DNA from: Winogradskyella epiphytica
GTDB lineage: Bacteria > Bacteroidota > Bacteroidia > Flavobacteriales > Flavobacteriaceae
Reading direction: 5' to 3'
DNA: 64,000 bases
NCBI RefSeq assembly: GCF_003217215.1
Contig: NZ_QJTD01000005.1
Span: 62,001 to 126,000, forward strand
In this document: positions 54,954 to 64,000 of the stretch, one piece after another
Numbering within the stretch: the stretch's first letter is position 1
Layout of the letters: every line of letters begins with the position of its first letter
The notes under the pieces: generated by a model
What the model was told of the DNA's origin: nothing
Database searches by the model: none
The model's input: only the letters and a program-made list of their open reading frames with translations
Made by a program: the position numbers and the translations under genes

Positions 54954-56984
54954 ATGACCATTCTCAATAAACACTTCAAAAATCTATATAACACAGCCCC
55001 TTTCTCAGAAATTAAAACAGAAGATTTCCTACCTGCTTTTAATATCGCTATAGAAAAAGCTAGGAATGAAATAGATGCCATCACCAACAATAGTGAAGCA
55101 CCAACGTTCGCCAATACCATAGAAGCTTTAGATTATTCAGGTGAAGAATTAGATCGTATTTCAAGTATATTCTTTAATTTAAATTCTGCCGAGACCAATG
55201 ATGAAATTCAAAAAATCGCTCAAGAGGTTTCTCCTCTACTCTCAGAATTCAGTAATGACATTACTTTAAATGAAGAATTATTCAAACGTGTTAAGACGGT
55301 TTATGATTCAAACAGCAAGCTTAATTTAACAACAGAACAAGAAACCTTATTAGATAAAAAATATAAAGGTTTCTCTAGAAATGGTGCTAATTTAAGTGAA
55401 GACAAAAAACAAAAGCTTCGTGCAATTGACAAAGAATTAAGTCAATTAAAATTACAGTTTGGTGAGCATATTCTTGCAGAAACGAATGCCTACGAAATGC
55501 ACCTTACCAATGAGGAAGATCTTTCAGGTTTACCTGAAGACGCTAAAGAAGCAGCTAAACAATTGGCAGAAAGCAAAGGAAAAGACGGCTGGTTAATCAC
55601 ACTAGAATACCCAAGCTACATTCCATTTATGACCTATGCCGATAACAGAGAGCTTAGAGAAGAGCTCTCAAAAGCATTCGGAAGAAAAGGTTTTCAAAAT
55701 AACGCACTTGATAACCAAGACATCGTTCTTAAAATTGCTCAACTTCGTCATAAACGAGCACAACTTTTAAATTACGAAACTCATGCCCATTTTGTTTTAG
55801 AAGAACGCATGGCGGAAACTCCAGAAAAAGTGACCACATTCTTAAATGAGTTATTAGAAAAAGCGAAACCTGCGGCGAAAGAAGAGTTTGAAAAATTAGA
55901 AAATTTCGCTAAAGAATTAGACGGAATAGACCAGTTACAAAAATGGGATTCAGCTTATTATTCTGAAAAGTTAAAACAAAAATTATTCGATCTGAATGAT
56001 GAACAACTGAAACCATATTTCAAATTAGAAAATGTGATTTCAGGAGCATTTACAGTTGCTAATAAATTATTCGGGTTGAAGTTTGAAGAAATTGACACTA
56101 TTGACAAATACCATAAAGATGTTTTAACATACAAAGTAACCGATAACGATGGCGAGTTTGTGTCTATTTTTTATGCCGATTTTTTCCCAAGAGCAGGAAA
56201 GCGCGATGGTGCGTGGATGACTTCTTATAAATCACAAATGATTAAAGATGGTAAAAACGAAAGACCACATGTTTCTATAGTTTGCAACTTTACAAAACCA
56301 ACAAAAAGCAAACCTTCTTTATTAACTTTTAATGAAGTAACTACTTTATTCCACGAATTTGGACATGCACTTCACGGTATGTTGGCTAATACCACTTATC
56401 CGAGTTTATCTGGTACAAGTGTTTATTGGGACTTTGTTGAATTACCAAGTCAAATCATGGAAAATTGGTGTTACGAAAAAGAAGCCTTAGAGTTATTTGC
56501 CACTCATTATGAAACTGGAGAAGTGATTCCAATGGAATTAATTGAAAAGATAAAAGCTTCAGCAACCTTTCACGAAGGCATGCAAACGTTGAGACAGTTA
56601 AGTTTCGGCTTATTAGATATGTCATGGCATGGTGTTGATCCTTCAAATATTTCAGACGTAAAATCTCATGAAGTTGAAGCCTTAGGAGACACGAGTTTAT
56701 ATCCTGATGTAGCAGAAAATTGTATGAGCACATCCTTTGCACATATTTTTCAAGGCGGTTATTCGTCTGGATATTACAGTTACAAATGGGCTGAAGTTTT
56801 AGATGCAGATGCGTTTGAATATTTCAAAGAAGAAGGTATTTTTAATAAAGAGGTGGCAAACAAATTCAAAACCCATGTACTGTCTCAAGGTGGAACTGAA
56901 AACCCAATGACCTTATACAAAAAATTCAGAGGTCAAGAACCTCAGCCAGAAGCATTATTACGTCGCGCTGGTTTGTTGAAATAA
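54954..56984 (+). CDS. M3-family zinc peptidase (peptidyl-dipeptidase Dcp/oligopeptidase A-like)
   Basis: The 676-residue protein has the zinc motif HEFGHALHG (His467, His471) and the downstream glutamate region near SGTSVYWDFVELPSQIMENW. The family-specific TSFAHIFQGGYSSGYYSYKW lies near the C-terminus. There is no signal peptide, so it is cytoplasmic. M3 peptidases degrade short peptides released by larger proteases; the choice between dipeptidyl-carboxypeptidase and endopeptidase activity is not settled here. It is monocistronic with its own strong terminator. Confidence 0.93.
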   Translation: MTILNKHFKNLYNTAPFSEIKTEDFLPAFNIAIEKARNEIDAITNNSEAPTFANTIEALDYSGEELDRISSIFFNLNSAETNDEIQKIAQEVSPLLSEFSNDITLNEELFKRVKTVYDSNSKLNLTTEQETLLDKKYKGFSRNGANLSEDKKQKLRAIDKELSQLKLQFGEHILAETNAYEMHLTNEEDLSGLPEDAKEAAKQLAESKGKDGWLITLEYPSYIPFMTYADNRELREELSKAFGRKGFQNNALDNQDIVLKIAQLRHKRAQLLNYETHAHFVLEERMAETPEKVTTFLNELLEKAKPAAKEEFEKLENFAKELDGIDQLQKWDSAYYSEKLKQKLFDLNDEQLKPYFKLENVISGAFTVANKLFGLKFEEIDTIDKYHKDVLTYKVTDNDGEFVSIFYADFFPRAGKRDGAWMTSYKSQMIKDGKNERPHVSIVCNFTKPTKSKPSLLTFNEVTTLFHEFGHALHGMLANTTYPSLSGTSVYWDFVELPSQIMENWCYEKEALELFATHYETGEVIPMELIEKIKASATFHEGMQTLRQLSFGLLDMSWHGVDPSNISDVKSHEVEALGDTSLYPDVAENCMSTSFAHIFQGGYSSGYYSYKWAEVLDADAFEYFKEEGIFNKEVANKFKTHVLSQGGTENPMTLYKKFRGQEPQPEALLRRAGLLK

Positions 56985-57002
56985 TATCAATTCCCTATTA
57001 AC

Positions 57003-57070
57003 AGTTGCATTTTTTGCTCTTCATTTTTTTATTTAAAATTAAAAAGAAGCAAAAAATGCAACTTTTTTAT
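57003..57070 (+). terminator. large hairpin terminator after the M3 peptidase
   Basis: AGTTGCATTTTTTGC (57003-57017) and its exact complement (57049-57063) make a 15-bp perfect stem around a 31-base AT-rich loop, followed by TTTTTTA. The inner CTTC and GAAG can extend it after a small bulge. The long loop is unusual for an intrinsic terminator. Confidence 0.8.
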
Positions 57071-57129
57071 TTTCTTTTCACGGGATCAAGAGTCGTTAAA
57101 AACCACAATTCATTGTCGTTTATTTAACT

Positions 57130-57137
57130 TACTTTTG
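57130..57137 (+). promoter_or_regulatory. -7 promoter element of the sigma factor gene
   Basis: TACTTTTG fits TAnnTTTG perfectly and ends 21 bases before the ATG. A TTG at 57114-57116 is too close (13 bases) for the usual -33 spacing, so the -33 part is not convincing. Confidence 0.6.
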
Positions 57138-57158
57138 AATAAGCAATGAAATTAAACA

Positions 57159-57716
57159 ATGCCAAAACATCAAATTAACCCAAACAAATGGGTCGAATTG
57201 TATTCAGATTATCTCTTCAATTACACTATTACACGTGTAAATGATAGGGCCATTGCTCAGGATATAATTTCTGAAACATTCTTGGCAGGTTTAAAATCCA
57301 TGAAAAACTTTAAAGGTGAAGCCAGCGAACGAACTTGGCTTGTTTCCATTCTAAAGCGAAAAATCATAGATTATTATCGAAAGAAAAATTCCAACAAGGG
57401 ACAAGCCGAAGTTAGAATGAATTACAATACGAATTCTGATTCTGATGGCGATTGGCTAGAGGAACGTGTTTCCGACCCCTTTGATAAAACTGCTGAAGAC
57501 ACTTTAGTAAATACAGAATTGGGAGATGCGATTTATGAATGTTTGGAAAAACTTCCTGCCAAGCAAGCAGAAGTTTTTAAAATGAAAACGATTTTAGATT
57601 ACGACACAGAAACAATTTGTAAAGAATTAAATATTACTCCGTCTAATCTTTGGGTAATCATCCATAGAGCAAGAACTGCATTGGCTGAATGCATGGAAGA
57701 TAATTGGTTTAAATAA
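57159..57716 (+). CDS. RNA polymerase sigma-70 factor, ECF type
   Basis: The 185-residue protein has only regions sigma2 (IAQDIISETFLAGLKSMKNF, then ERTWLVSILKRKIIDYYRKK) and sigma4 (LPAKQAEVFKMKTILDYDTE and NLWVIIHRARTALAECME), joined by an acidic linker. This is the ECF group. It is followed after 28 bases by a small cysteine-containing protein that looks like its regulator. No FecR-type anti-sigma and no TonB receptor is adjacent, so it is not the usual polysaccharide-uptake type. Confidence 0.92.
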   Translation: MPKHQINPNKWVELYSDYLFNYTITRVNDRAIAQDIISETFLAGLKSMKNFKGEASERTWLVSILKRKIIDYYRKKNSNKGQAEVRMNYNTNSDSDGDWLEERVSDPFDKTAEDTLVNTELGDAIYECLEKLPAKQAEVFKMKTILDYDTETICKELNITPSNLWVIIHRARTALAECMEDNWFK

Positions 57717-57744
57717 TTAATATTCCGGATTACGGACAAGAGAA

Positions 57745-58002
57745 ATGAAGAAAAGCTTTTTATTTATTAGCTGCGACGAAGCAAAACATATTTGTGACAA
57801 GGTACAATATGGCGAAGCAACTAAATGGGAGATTTTTAAATTGCGTATACGACGCTGTTATTGTCGTATAACGAAAAACTACAACAATAAAAACATCAAG
57901 CTTACTGAAGCTATAAAAGACGGAAAAATAGATTGCTTAAAATCTGAAGAGCGAAATAGATTAAAAAAGCAATTTGAAGAGGAATTAGCGAAGCATGAAT
58001 AA
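57745..58002 (+). CDS. small putative anti-sigma-like protein with a degenerate zinc site
   Basis: The 85-residue protein has the pattern of small flavobacterial zinc-finger proteins that follow an ECF sigma gene: ISCDEAKHICDKVQYGEATK, KLRIRRCYCRITKNYNNKNI, KLTEAIK. From memory, relatives carry HxxxCxxC in the second helix. Here the histidine is Arg and the last Cys is Thr (RIRRCYCRITKNY), so the zinc site looks incomplete. It is likely co-expressed with the sigma factor. Its last 18 bases overlap the end of the convergent membrane-protein gene. Confidence 0.7.
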   Translation: MKKSFLFISCDEAKHICDKVQYGEATKWEIFKLRIRRCYCRITKNYNNKNIKLTEAIKDGKIDCLKSEERNRLKKQFEEELAKHE

Positions 58003-58821
58003 AATCATCAGCCATACAATGGGTAAACTTTCAACCCAAAAAGCACTGTAATAATTCGACTGATTTTTGTGAGACATTAGAATAAAGAATAAGGTAATAA
58101 CTGAAATTACAGAAGTTGAAATTAGAGTACTATGCTTCAAATCATCCTTAAAATAATCCAAGGCAAAAAACAAGACCAAGAGAAACACGCCAATCACCTT
58201 GGTTTTTTTTATACCTATTTTCTGCGGAATAGTCGCCAACCTTATACTATCGTAATTTAAATCTCTAATTTCAAAAGGAAGCATTAGTACAAGCACATAT
58301 AAAAACCGCTGAATTCCAATTAGCATTACATCTGCACTTACCTTAACATCTTCGTTCAACACAGGAATAAAAACGGTAGTAAACATCCACACAAAAGCAA
58401 TAACATATACTTTCACACCGCTAATTTGTCTCAAGTTTTTATGACTATCAAACAAATAGCGTTTTGGGATCATAATAGGAATGGCGTAAAAAAATGTCAC
58501 TAAAGCCAATAGAGCAAGAAGCATAAGTGTATCTACATCGAGCTGAAACGCAAAATAACACATGGCTAAAAAAGCTATAAACGAAAATAGCTGAATCATT
58601 TTAAGCCAACCCGCTAAGCTTCGATGATGAAACTTAGCTATTCCAAAATATTTCACAAAATTGTAGCCGGTTATACTCGCAAAAAAAACGAAACTCAGAA
58701 GTTGCAAATCCAATTCTAAATCTAACTCTAAAATTGTGATCCACACTAAAGCAGATGCAGCTAAGGCGACATGAATACTACTGTTTAAATAGAAATTGAG
58801 AATGCGTTTTAAAACTTGCAT
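57985..58821 (-). CDS. polytopic membrane protein, UbiA-like in layout
   Basis: The 278-residue protein has seven or eight hydrophobic spans. GYNFVKYFG after the second span and MLPFEIRDLNYDSIRLATIP in the middle resemble the two acid-rich motifs of UbiA prenyltransferases, where N/DxxxD and DxxxD bind magnesium-diphosphate. The first motif has lost its aspartates, so catalysis is uncertain, and I do not assign a function. It is a single convergent gene whose end overlaps the small anti-sigma-like gene by 18 bases. Confidence 0.7.
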   Translation of the reverse strand: MQVLKRILNFYLNSSIHVALAASALVWITILELDLELDLQLLSFVFFASITGYNFVKYFGIAKFHHRSLAGWLKMIQLFSFIAFLAMCYFAFQLDVDTLMLLALLALVTFFYAIPIMIPKRYLFDSHKNLRQISGVKVYVIAFVWMFTTVFIPVLNEDVKVSADVMLIGIQRFLYVLVLMLPFEIRDLNYDSIRLATIPQKIGIKKTKVIGVFLLVLFFALDYFKDDLKHSTLISTSVISVITLFFILMSHKNQSNYYSAFWVESLPIVWLMILFMLR

Positions 58822-58907
58822 AAAACAAAAATAGTCATTGTGTTAATAACCTTCACTTTCGGTTAAAAACTTTAGCTTTCCTTAACTAAAAACATCTGTT
58901 AAATCCG

Positions 58908-58915
58908 TACTTTTG
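58908..58915 (+). promoter_or_regulatory. -7 promoter element of gcvP
   Basis: TACTTTTG matches TAnnTTTG and ends 26 bases before the gcvP ATG, which leaves a leader of about 20 bases. That is too short for a glycine riboswitch. Confidence 0.65.
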
Positions 58916-58941
58916 CAATTCAAATTAAACCACATATTTTA

Positions 58942-61791
58942 ATGGATACCACTTCATTTGCACTCAGGCATATTGGCCCAAAATCAGACGATGAAAAAGC
59001 CATGTTAGACACCATTGGTGTTTCAAGTATAGATCAATTAATTTCTGAAACCATTCCAGATGGCATTCGCTTAAATAGCGATTTGGATCTTGATGCGGCT
59101 ATGAGTGAGCAAGAATATCTCGAGCACATCAATAAATTATCTCAACTCAATAAAGTTTATAAAACTTATATTGGTTTAGGTTACTACCCTACTAATTTAC
59201 CTGCAGTAATTCAGCGTAATATTTTAGAAAACCCAGGATGGTACACAGCCTATACGCCTTACCAAGCAGAAATTGCTCAAGGACGTTTAGAAGCTTTATT
59301 AAATTTCCAAACCATGCTTATTGACTTAACAGGAATGGAAATAGCCAATGCTTCTCTTTTAGATGAAAGTACGGCAGCAGCTGAAGCTATGTCTTTACTG
59401 TTTGCGGTAAGAGATAGAGCTCAAAAGAAAGCTAATGTCAACAAATTCTTTGTTTCAGATTTAGTATTACCTCAGACAATAGATTTATTAAAAACCAGAG
59501 CAACACCAATAGGAATTGATTTAATTATTGGTAACGAAGCTGATTACAACTTCTCAAGTGAATACTTTGGTGCTTTATTACAATATCCGGGTAAAAACGG
59601 ACAGATTACTGATATTAAATCCTTTATAGAGAAAGCAAATTCTCAAAATATTAAAGTCGCTGTTGCTGCTGATATATTAAGTTTAGTAAAACTTGAAGCT
59701 CCTGGTAAATTTGGAGCAGATGTAGTAGTTGGTACGACGCAACGATTTGGAATACCAATGGGATACGGCGGACCTCATGCAGCTTACTTTGCAACAAAAG
59801 AAGAATATAAACGTGATCTTCCAGGACGTATTATTGGTGTAACCAAAGACGCCAATGGAAATAGAGCTTTACGTATGGCCTTACAGACACGTGAGCAACA
59901 TATTAAGCGTGATAGAGCGACATCTAACATCTGTACTGCTCAAGTACTTTTAGCTGTAATGGCAAGTATGTATGCTGTTTATCATGGCCCTAAAGGTTTA
60001 ACTTTTATTGCTGATAAAGTTAAAAACTCAACTTCTGCCTTAGCAAACGCTTTAGAAAAATTAGGTTTAGAGCAAGTCAATTCGCATTACTTCGATACCT
60101 TACAAATCAAAGCTGATGCTGTTAAAGTTAAAGATGAAGCTGAGAAAAACGAAATTAACTTTCATTATCCAGACACTAACACCGTTACGATTTCTTTAAA
60201 CGAAACCACTACAATTTCAGACTTAAATGATATTATTTCAGTTTTTGAAACGGTATTAGGAAAAACGACAGGTAAGATTGAAGCTATATCTCATGCTAAG
60301 ACACTTCCAGATCACCTGAAACGTCAAACGGAATTTTTAACGCACGAAGTATTTAATACCTATCATTCAGAAACGGAATTAATGCGTTACATCAAGAGAT
60401 TAGAGCGTAAAGATTTAGCGTTAAACCACTCTATGATTTCACTTGGTTCTTGTACCATGAAATTAAATGCCGCTGCTGAAATGTTACCATTAAGCTGGCC
60501 AAGTTGGGGAAATATTCACCCATTTGTTCCTATCGACCAAGCCAAAGGGTATAAATTAATGCTGAATGCTTTAGAAAACCAATTAACAGAAATTACAGGT
60601 TTCGCAGCAACATCTTTACAACCAAACTCAGGTGCACAAGGTGAATTCGCAGGACTAATGGTTATTAGAGCTTATCACGAATCACGAGGTGATCACCATA
60701 GAAATATCTGTTTAATTCCATCATCTGCACACGGAACAAATCCAGCAAGTGCGGTAATGGCCGGAATGAAAGTTGTTGTTACAAAAGCATCTGACAATGG
60801 AAATATTGACGTAGAGGATTTAAGACAAAAAGCAGAATTACATAAAGATAACCTTGCTGCTATCATGGTCACTTATCCGTCTACTCACGGCGTTTACGAA
60901 TCTGCTATCAAGGAAATTACGCAAATTATTCATGATAATGGCGGACAAGTATATATGGATGGTGCAAATATGAACGCTCAAGTCGGCTTAACTAATCCAG
61001 GAAACATTGGAGCAGACGTTTGTCACTTGAACTTACATAAAACATTTGCCATACCTCATGGAGGTGGAGGACCAGGTGTTGGACCAATTTGCGTTGCAAA
61101 ACAATTAGTGCCTTTCTTACCAGGAAACCCAATCGTAAAAACTGGTGGTCATCAAGCTATTTCTGCCATTTCTGGAGCGCCTTTCGGTTCTTCATTAGTA
61201 TGTCTTATTTCTTATGGTTATATAAGAATGTTAGGCTATAAAGGATTGAAAAAATCGACCCAAATAGCTATCCTTAACGCCAACTACGTAAAAGAACGCC
61301 TTAAAGGATCGTATCCAACATTGTATTCAGGTGAAAACGGAAGAGCCGCTCACGAAATGATTATCGATTGTCGTGATTTTAAAGCTAACGGAATTGAAGT
61401 TACAGATATAGCGAAACGTTTAATGGATTATGGTTTCCACGCACCAACAGTTTCATTCCCTGTTGCTGGTACCATGATGATTGAACCAACGGAAAGTGAA
61501 AGCAAAGCTGAAATAGATCGTTTTTGTGATGCTATGATTTCAATTAGAAAAGAAATTGATGAAACATCTAAAGACGAGTCTAATAATATGTTGAAAAACG
61601 CACCACATACCTTAGATATGGTAACGGCTAACGAATGGGATTTCCCATATAGCAGAGAAGATGCAGCCTTCCCATTAGAGTATGTTAGAGATAATAAATT
61701 CTGGCCAAGTGTAAGACGTGTAGACGATGCTTATGGTGACCGTAATTTAATCTGTAGCTGTGCTCCTATCGAAGCATATATGGATGCTTAA
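58942..61791 (+). CDS. gcvP: aminomethyl-transferring glycine dehydrogenase (P protein)
   Basis: The 949-residue PLP enzyme is the fused single-chain form: an N-terminal half with [19 protein letters not shown] and [20 protein letters not shown], and a C-terminal half with [19 protein letters not shown]. The cofactor lysine is in [18 protein letters not shown] (Lys700). It decarboxylates glycine and loads the aminomethyl group on lipoyl-GcvH. The other glycine-cleavage genes (gcvT, gcvH) are not nearby. Confidence 0.98.
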   Translation: MDTTSFALRHIGPKSDDEKAMLDTIGVSSIDQLISETIPDGIRLNSDLDLDAAMSEQEYLEHINKLSQLNKVYKTYIGLGYYPTNLPAVIQRNILENPGWYTAYTPYQAEIAQGRLEALLNFQTMLIDLTGMEIANASLLDESTAAAEAMSLLFAVRDRAQKKANVNKFFVSDLVLPQTIDLLKTRATPIGIDLIIGNEADYNFSSEYFGALLQYPGKNGQITDIKSFIEKANSQNIKVAVAADILSLVKLEAPGKFGADVVVGTTQRFGIPMGYGGPHAAYFATKEEYKRDLPGRIIGVTKDANGNRALRMALQTREQHIKRDRATSNICTAQVLLAVMASMYAVYHGPKGLTFIADKVKNSTSALANALEKLGLEQVNSHYFDTLQIKADAVKVKDEAEKNEINFHYPDTNTVTISLNETTTISDLNDIISVFETVLGKTTGKIEAISHAKTLPDHLKRQTEFLTHEVFNTYHSETELMRYIKRLERKDLALNHSMISLGSCTMKLNAAAEMLPLSWPSWGNIHPFVPIDQAKGYKLMLNALENQLTEITGFAATSLQPNSGAQGEFAGLMVIRAYHESRGDHHRNICLIPSSAHGTNPASAVMAGMKVVVTKASDNGNIDVEDLRQKAELHKDNLAAIMVTYPSTHGVYESAIKEITQIIHDNGGQVYMDGANMNAQVGLTNPGNIGADVCHLNLHKTFAIPHGGGGPGVGPICVAKQLVPFLPGNPIVKTGGHQAISAISGAPFGSSLVCLISYGYIRMLGYKGLKKSTQIAILNANYVKERLKGSYPTLYSGENGRAAHEMIIDCRDFKANGIEVTDIAKRLMDYGFHAPTVSFPVAGTMMIEPTESESKAEIDRFCDAMISIRKEIDETSKDESNNMLKNAPHTLDMVTANEWDFPYSREDAAFPLEYVRDNKFWPSVRRVDDAYGDRNLICSCAPIEAYMDA

Positions 61792-61821
61792 TTAATTATT
61801 TATAAAATCATGTATTTTATA

Positions 61822-61829
61822 TAGTTTTG
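61822..61829 (+). promoter_or_regulatory. possible -7 promoter element of the KAS III cluster
   Basis: TAGTTTTG fits TAnnTTTG and lies 123 bases before the ATG of the KAS III gene. The leader between them is extremely AT-rich and includes a 25-base near-palindrome centred on GAATTC (61856-61880). Confidence 0.35.
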
Positions 61830-61952
61830 TTATGAATTTAAAAGTATAAAAAATGAATTTTTATGAATTCATTAAAAATTGAAGTTTTAAATTTAAATTT
61901 ATAGAAAACTATTTAATATTAATTAGTTTAGTAATTGTGAAAAATAAAACGA

Positions 61953-63011
61953 ATGGCAATTAAAATAACAGGAACAGGAAGTTTTATCCCAAGCATTATT
62001 GAAAAAAACGAAGATTTTTATAATCATCAATTTTTAAATGCTGATGGATCGACTATTAATAGTCCTAATGAAGTAATTGTAGAAAAATTCAAGGCTATTA
62101 CTGGAATTCAAGAACGTCGTTATATTAAAGATGAACTATTGAATTCTGATATCGCATTTTTTGCAGCTGAAAAAGCTATTGAAGATGCTAAAATTGATAA
62201 AGAAAGTCTTGATTATATCATCGTTGCTCACAATTACGGAGATGTAAGACATGATCACGAGCAAAGCGATACGGTTCCAAGTATCGCTTCTCGTGTTAAA
62301 CATCTTTTAAAAATTAAGAATCCAAAATGTGTGGGTTACGATTTACTTTTTGGTTGTCCAGGATGGATTGAAGGTGTCATTCATGCTAAAGCTTTTATTG
62401 CTTCCGGAGTCGCTAAACGCTGTCTCGTAATAGGAAGCGAAACATTGTCTCGTGTCGTAGACAAACACGACAGAGACTCCATGATTTATAGCGATGGAGC
62501 TGGCGCTGTTATTGTAGAAGAAAGCGATGAGGAAGGCGGAATTTTAGCCCATGAATCAGCAACCTTTGCTTTAGATGAAGCGCATTTTATATACTTCGGA
62601 AAAACTAATAATCCAGAAATTACAGATCAACGCAGGTACATAAAAATGTATGGTCGTAAGATTTATGAGTTTGCACTGTCTAACGTACCAAAGGCGCTAC
62701 AATCTTGTTTAGAGAAAAGTGGAAAGTCCATTGATGACGTTAAAAAGATATTGATTCATCAAGCTAACGAAAAAATGGACGAAGCCATCGTGACTCGTTT
62801 TTATAAGCTTCATAAAATGAAAATGCCTGAGGGAATTATGCCAATGACCATAAATACGCTTGGTAATTCGAGTGTTGCTACGGTTCCTACCTTATTAGAT
62901 ATGATTTTAAAAAGTAAGCTGGATAATCAGGAAATAAAAAAGGGTGATATTATTGTGCTTGCTAGTGTTGGCGCTGGTATGAATATTAATGCTATAGTTT
63001 ATCAGTATTAA
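61953..63011 (+). CDS. 3-oxoacyl-ACP synthase III-like condensing enzyme
   Basis: The 352-residue thiolase-fold protein has the catalytic triad of KAS III: Cys135 in LLFGCPGWIEG, His269 in LIHQANEKM and Asn305 in LGNSSVATVP. It begins IKITGTGSFIPSIIEKNEDF and has GITGIQERRY-like KAITGIQERRYIKD. FabH primes fatty-acid synthesis. The PGWIEG segment after the cysteine and the neighbours (methyltransferase, glycosyltransferase) suggest a dedicated rather than primary fatty-acid role. The substrate is unknown. Confidence 0.9.
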   Translation: MAIKITGTGSFIPSIIEKNEDFYNHQFLNADGSTINSPNEVIVEKFKAITGIQERRYIKDELLNSDIAFFAAEKAIEDAKIDKESLDYIIVAHNYGDVRHDHEQSDTVPSIASRVKHLLKIKNPKCVGYDLLFGCPGWIEGVIHAKAFIASGVAKRCLVIGSETLSRVVDKHDRDSMIYSDGAGAVIVEESDEEGGILAHESATFALDEAHFIYFGKTNNPEITDQRRYIKMYGRKIYEFALSNVPKALQSCLEKSGKSIDDVKKILIHQANEKMDEAIVTRFYKLHKMKMPEGIMPMTINTLGNSSVATVPTLLDMILKSKLDNQEIKKGDIIVLASVGAGMNINAIVYQY

Positions 63012-63043
63012 AAAAAGCTTCCGGGTTGAATCGGAAAATAAAT

Positions 63044-63580
63044 ATGTACGAAAACACATATCCAAATAAACGATTTAAACACACCCTCAAATTTTTACAA
63101 AAGCACATTAGTACCTCAGAATCAATTTTAGATTTAGGAGTAAAAAATCCATTTTCTGAAATTATGACTGCTGAAGGTTATCAGATTGAAAACACAACAG
63201 GTGAAGATTTAGACAATAATCGCACGGCTATTGAAAACTCTAGTACAGAAGTCGTGACAGCCTTTGAAATTTTCGAACATCTCTTATCTCCATACGAAGT
63301 TTTAAAATCAATTCAAGCGAATAAAATCGTAATCAGTGTGCCATTAAATTTATGGTTTGCTTCAGCATATAGAAGTAAAACCGATATGAGGGACAGACAT
63401 TATCATGAGTTTGAAGATTGGCAACTCGATTGGCTCTTAGAAAAAACGGGATGGATAATCAAGGACCGTGAAAAATGGACCAATCCTATAAATAAAATTG
63501 GAATTAGACCACTCTTGCGGCAATTTACACCACGTTACTATATCGTGTATGCTGAAAAAGCAATAAATTCTAAATCTTAA
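63044..63580 (+). CDS. class I SAM-dependent methyltransferase
   Basis: I start at the ATG giving MYENTYPNKRFKHTLKFLQK (178 residues); an in-frame TTG six codons upstream is less likely. It has a Rossmann-like core with SILDLGVKNPFSEIM, a changed form of motif I (typical DxGxGxG is not complete), and a post-core region EVVTAFEIFEHLLSPYEVLK with YRSKTDMRDRHYHEFEDW. It is a short methyltransferase of the Methyltransf_11/23 kind. It is probably co-transcribed with the KAS III gene (32-base gap). The substrate is unknown. Confidence 0.8.
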   Translation: MYENTYPNKRFKHTLKFLQKHISTSESILDLGVKNPFSEIMTAEGYQIENTTGEDLDNNRTAIENSSTEVVTAFEIFEHLLSPYEVLKSIQANKIVISVPLNLWFASAYRSKTDMRDRHYHEFEDWQLDWLLEKTGWIIKDREKWTNPINKIGIRPLLRQFTPRYYIVYAEKAINSKS

Positions 63581-63643
63581 ATCCCAATTTCCAAATAGGT
63601 TTACTTAGCTTTGGATTTGCTACCTGAATTATTGAGATTTTAA

Positions 63644-64000
63644 ATGAATTTTTACATCATCATACCAGCACATAATGAAGAAGATTATATCGCTAAGACT
63701 TTAGAATCTTTGGTGAAGCAAAGCTTACTCCCAAAAGCTTTGGTGGTGGTAAATGATAACTCTACAGACAATACTCAAAATATAGCCGAGGCTTACGCTT
63801 CGAAATATAGCTGGATTTCTGTAGTCAATTCGAAATCATCAGATAAACATTTACCTGGTTCCAAAATTATCCACGCCTTTAATAAAGGTTTAGCGACACT
63901 TGATACTAGTTTTGATGTCATCTGTAAATTTGATGCCGACCTTATTTTTCCAAATAACTATTTAGAAAAAATAGCTCATCATTTTCAAACGAATCCGAAA
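63644..64000 (+). CDS. family 2 glycosyltransferase, N-terminal fragment cut by the window edge
   Basis: An open frame of 119 codons runs off the right end. It starts MNFYIIIPAHNEEDYIAKTL, has LVVVNDNSTDNTQNIAEAY and, near residue 100, KFDADLIFPNNYLEK, whose DAD is the metal-binding DxD motif of GT-A enzymes. It transfers a sugar from a nucleotide-sugar donor, probably to a lipid or polysaccharide. It starts 63 bases after the methyltransferase stop and likely shares its transcript. Confidence 0.9.
   Translation, partial: MNFYIIIPAHNEEDYIAKTLESLVKQSLLPKALVVVNDNSTDNTQNIAEAYASKYSWISVVNSKSSDKHLPGSKIIHAFNKGLATLDTSFDVICKFDADLIFPNNYLEKIAHHFQTNPK

Noticed and set aside
58915-58941. Glycine riboswitch ahead of gcvP
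   Set aside because: The promoter element leaves only about 20 bases of leader, far too short for a glycine aptamer, and no such fold is visible further upstream.
1-64000. tRNA genes, CRISPR arrays, insertion sequences, prophage or integrase genes
   Set aside because: Scanning the intergenic regions showed no cloverleaf ending in CCA, no regular spacer-repeat array, no transposase or integrase motifs and no terminal inverted repeats with target duplications.

Overview
The window is low-GC chromosomal DNA from a member of the Bacteroidetes, most likely family Flavobacteriaceae. Supporting signs are the promoter consensus TAnnTTTG in front of many genes, two SusC/SusD outer-membrane pairs, a secreted peptidase with a type IX secretion (Por) tail, a fused hypoxanthine phosphoribosyltransferase-adenylate kinase, a str-S10-spc ribosomal cluster without tuf next to fusA, and A-rich regions instead of clear Shine-Dalgarno sites. 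No species can be named from sequence alone.

Layout. Positions 1-14262, minus strand, hold the ribosomal super-operon read from right to left: rpsL-rpsG-fusA-rpsJ, then rplC-rplD-rplW-rplB-rpsS-rplV-rpsC-rplP-rpmC-rpsQ-rplN-rplX-rplE-rpsN-rpsH-rplF-rplR-rpsE-rpmD-rplO-secY-infA-rpmJ-rpsM (cut by the window edge). It starts at a near-perfect Bacteroidetes promoter at 14307-14337. It contains one conspicuous non-coding stretch, a structured 182-base spacer between rpsJ and rplC. Positions 14440-16128 encode an Omp85-type outer-membrane barrel. Positions 16419-27353 carry two paralogous SusC/SusD nutrient-uptake pairs separated by a TrmH-type rRNA methyltransferase gene.

Positions 27567-40197 are mostly housekeeping: rhomboid protease, rarA, a minus-strand operon (radC, a divergent polysaccharide-deacetylase-like gene, a YjjG-like phosphatase, a secreted protein of unknown function), PaiB-like flavin protein, tRNA-dihydrouridine synthase, a large PLP enzyme with an uncharacterised N-terminal half, the peptidoglycan-recycling ligase Mpl and a TPR protein. 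Positions 40397-48477 encode a 2012-residue alpha-2-macroglobulin with an intact thioester motif, a small lipoprotein and a secreted M64 metallopeptidase.

Positions 48558-52873 form a second minus-strand operon: hpt-adk fusion, obg, potassium channel, DUF4136 lipoprotein, short-chain dehydrogenase. Divergent from it are purK-purE, then an M3 peptidase, an ECF sigma factor with a degenerate anti-sigma-like partner, a membrane protein, gcvP, and a KAS III-methyltransferase-glycosyltransferase cluster that runs off the right edge. I found no tRNA, rRNA, CRISPR array, insertion sequence or prophage. The most novel-looking signals are the tandem 40-nt hairpin units ahead of rplC, the apparent loss of catalytic residues in the deacetylase-like protein, the degenerate zinc site of the sigma partner, and a TonB-receptor-like linker motif inside the alpha-2-macroglobulin.
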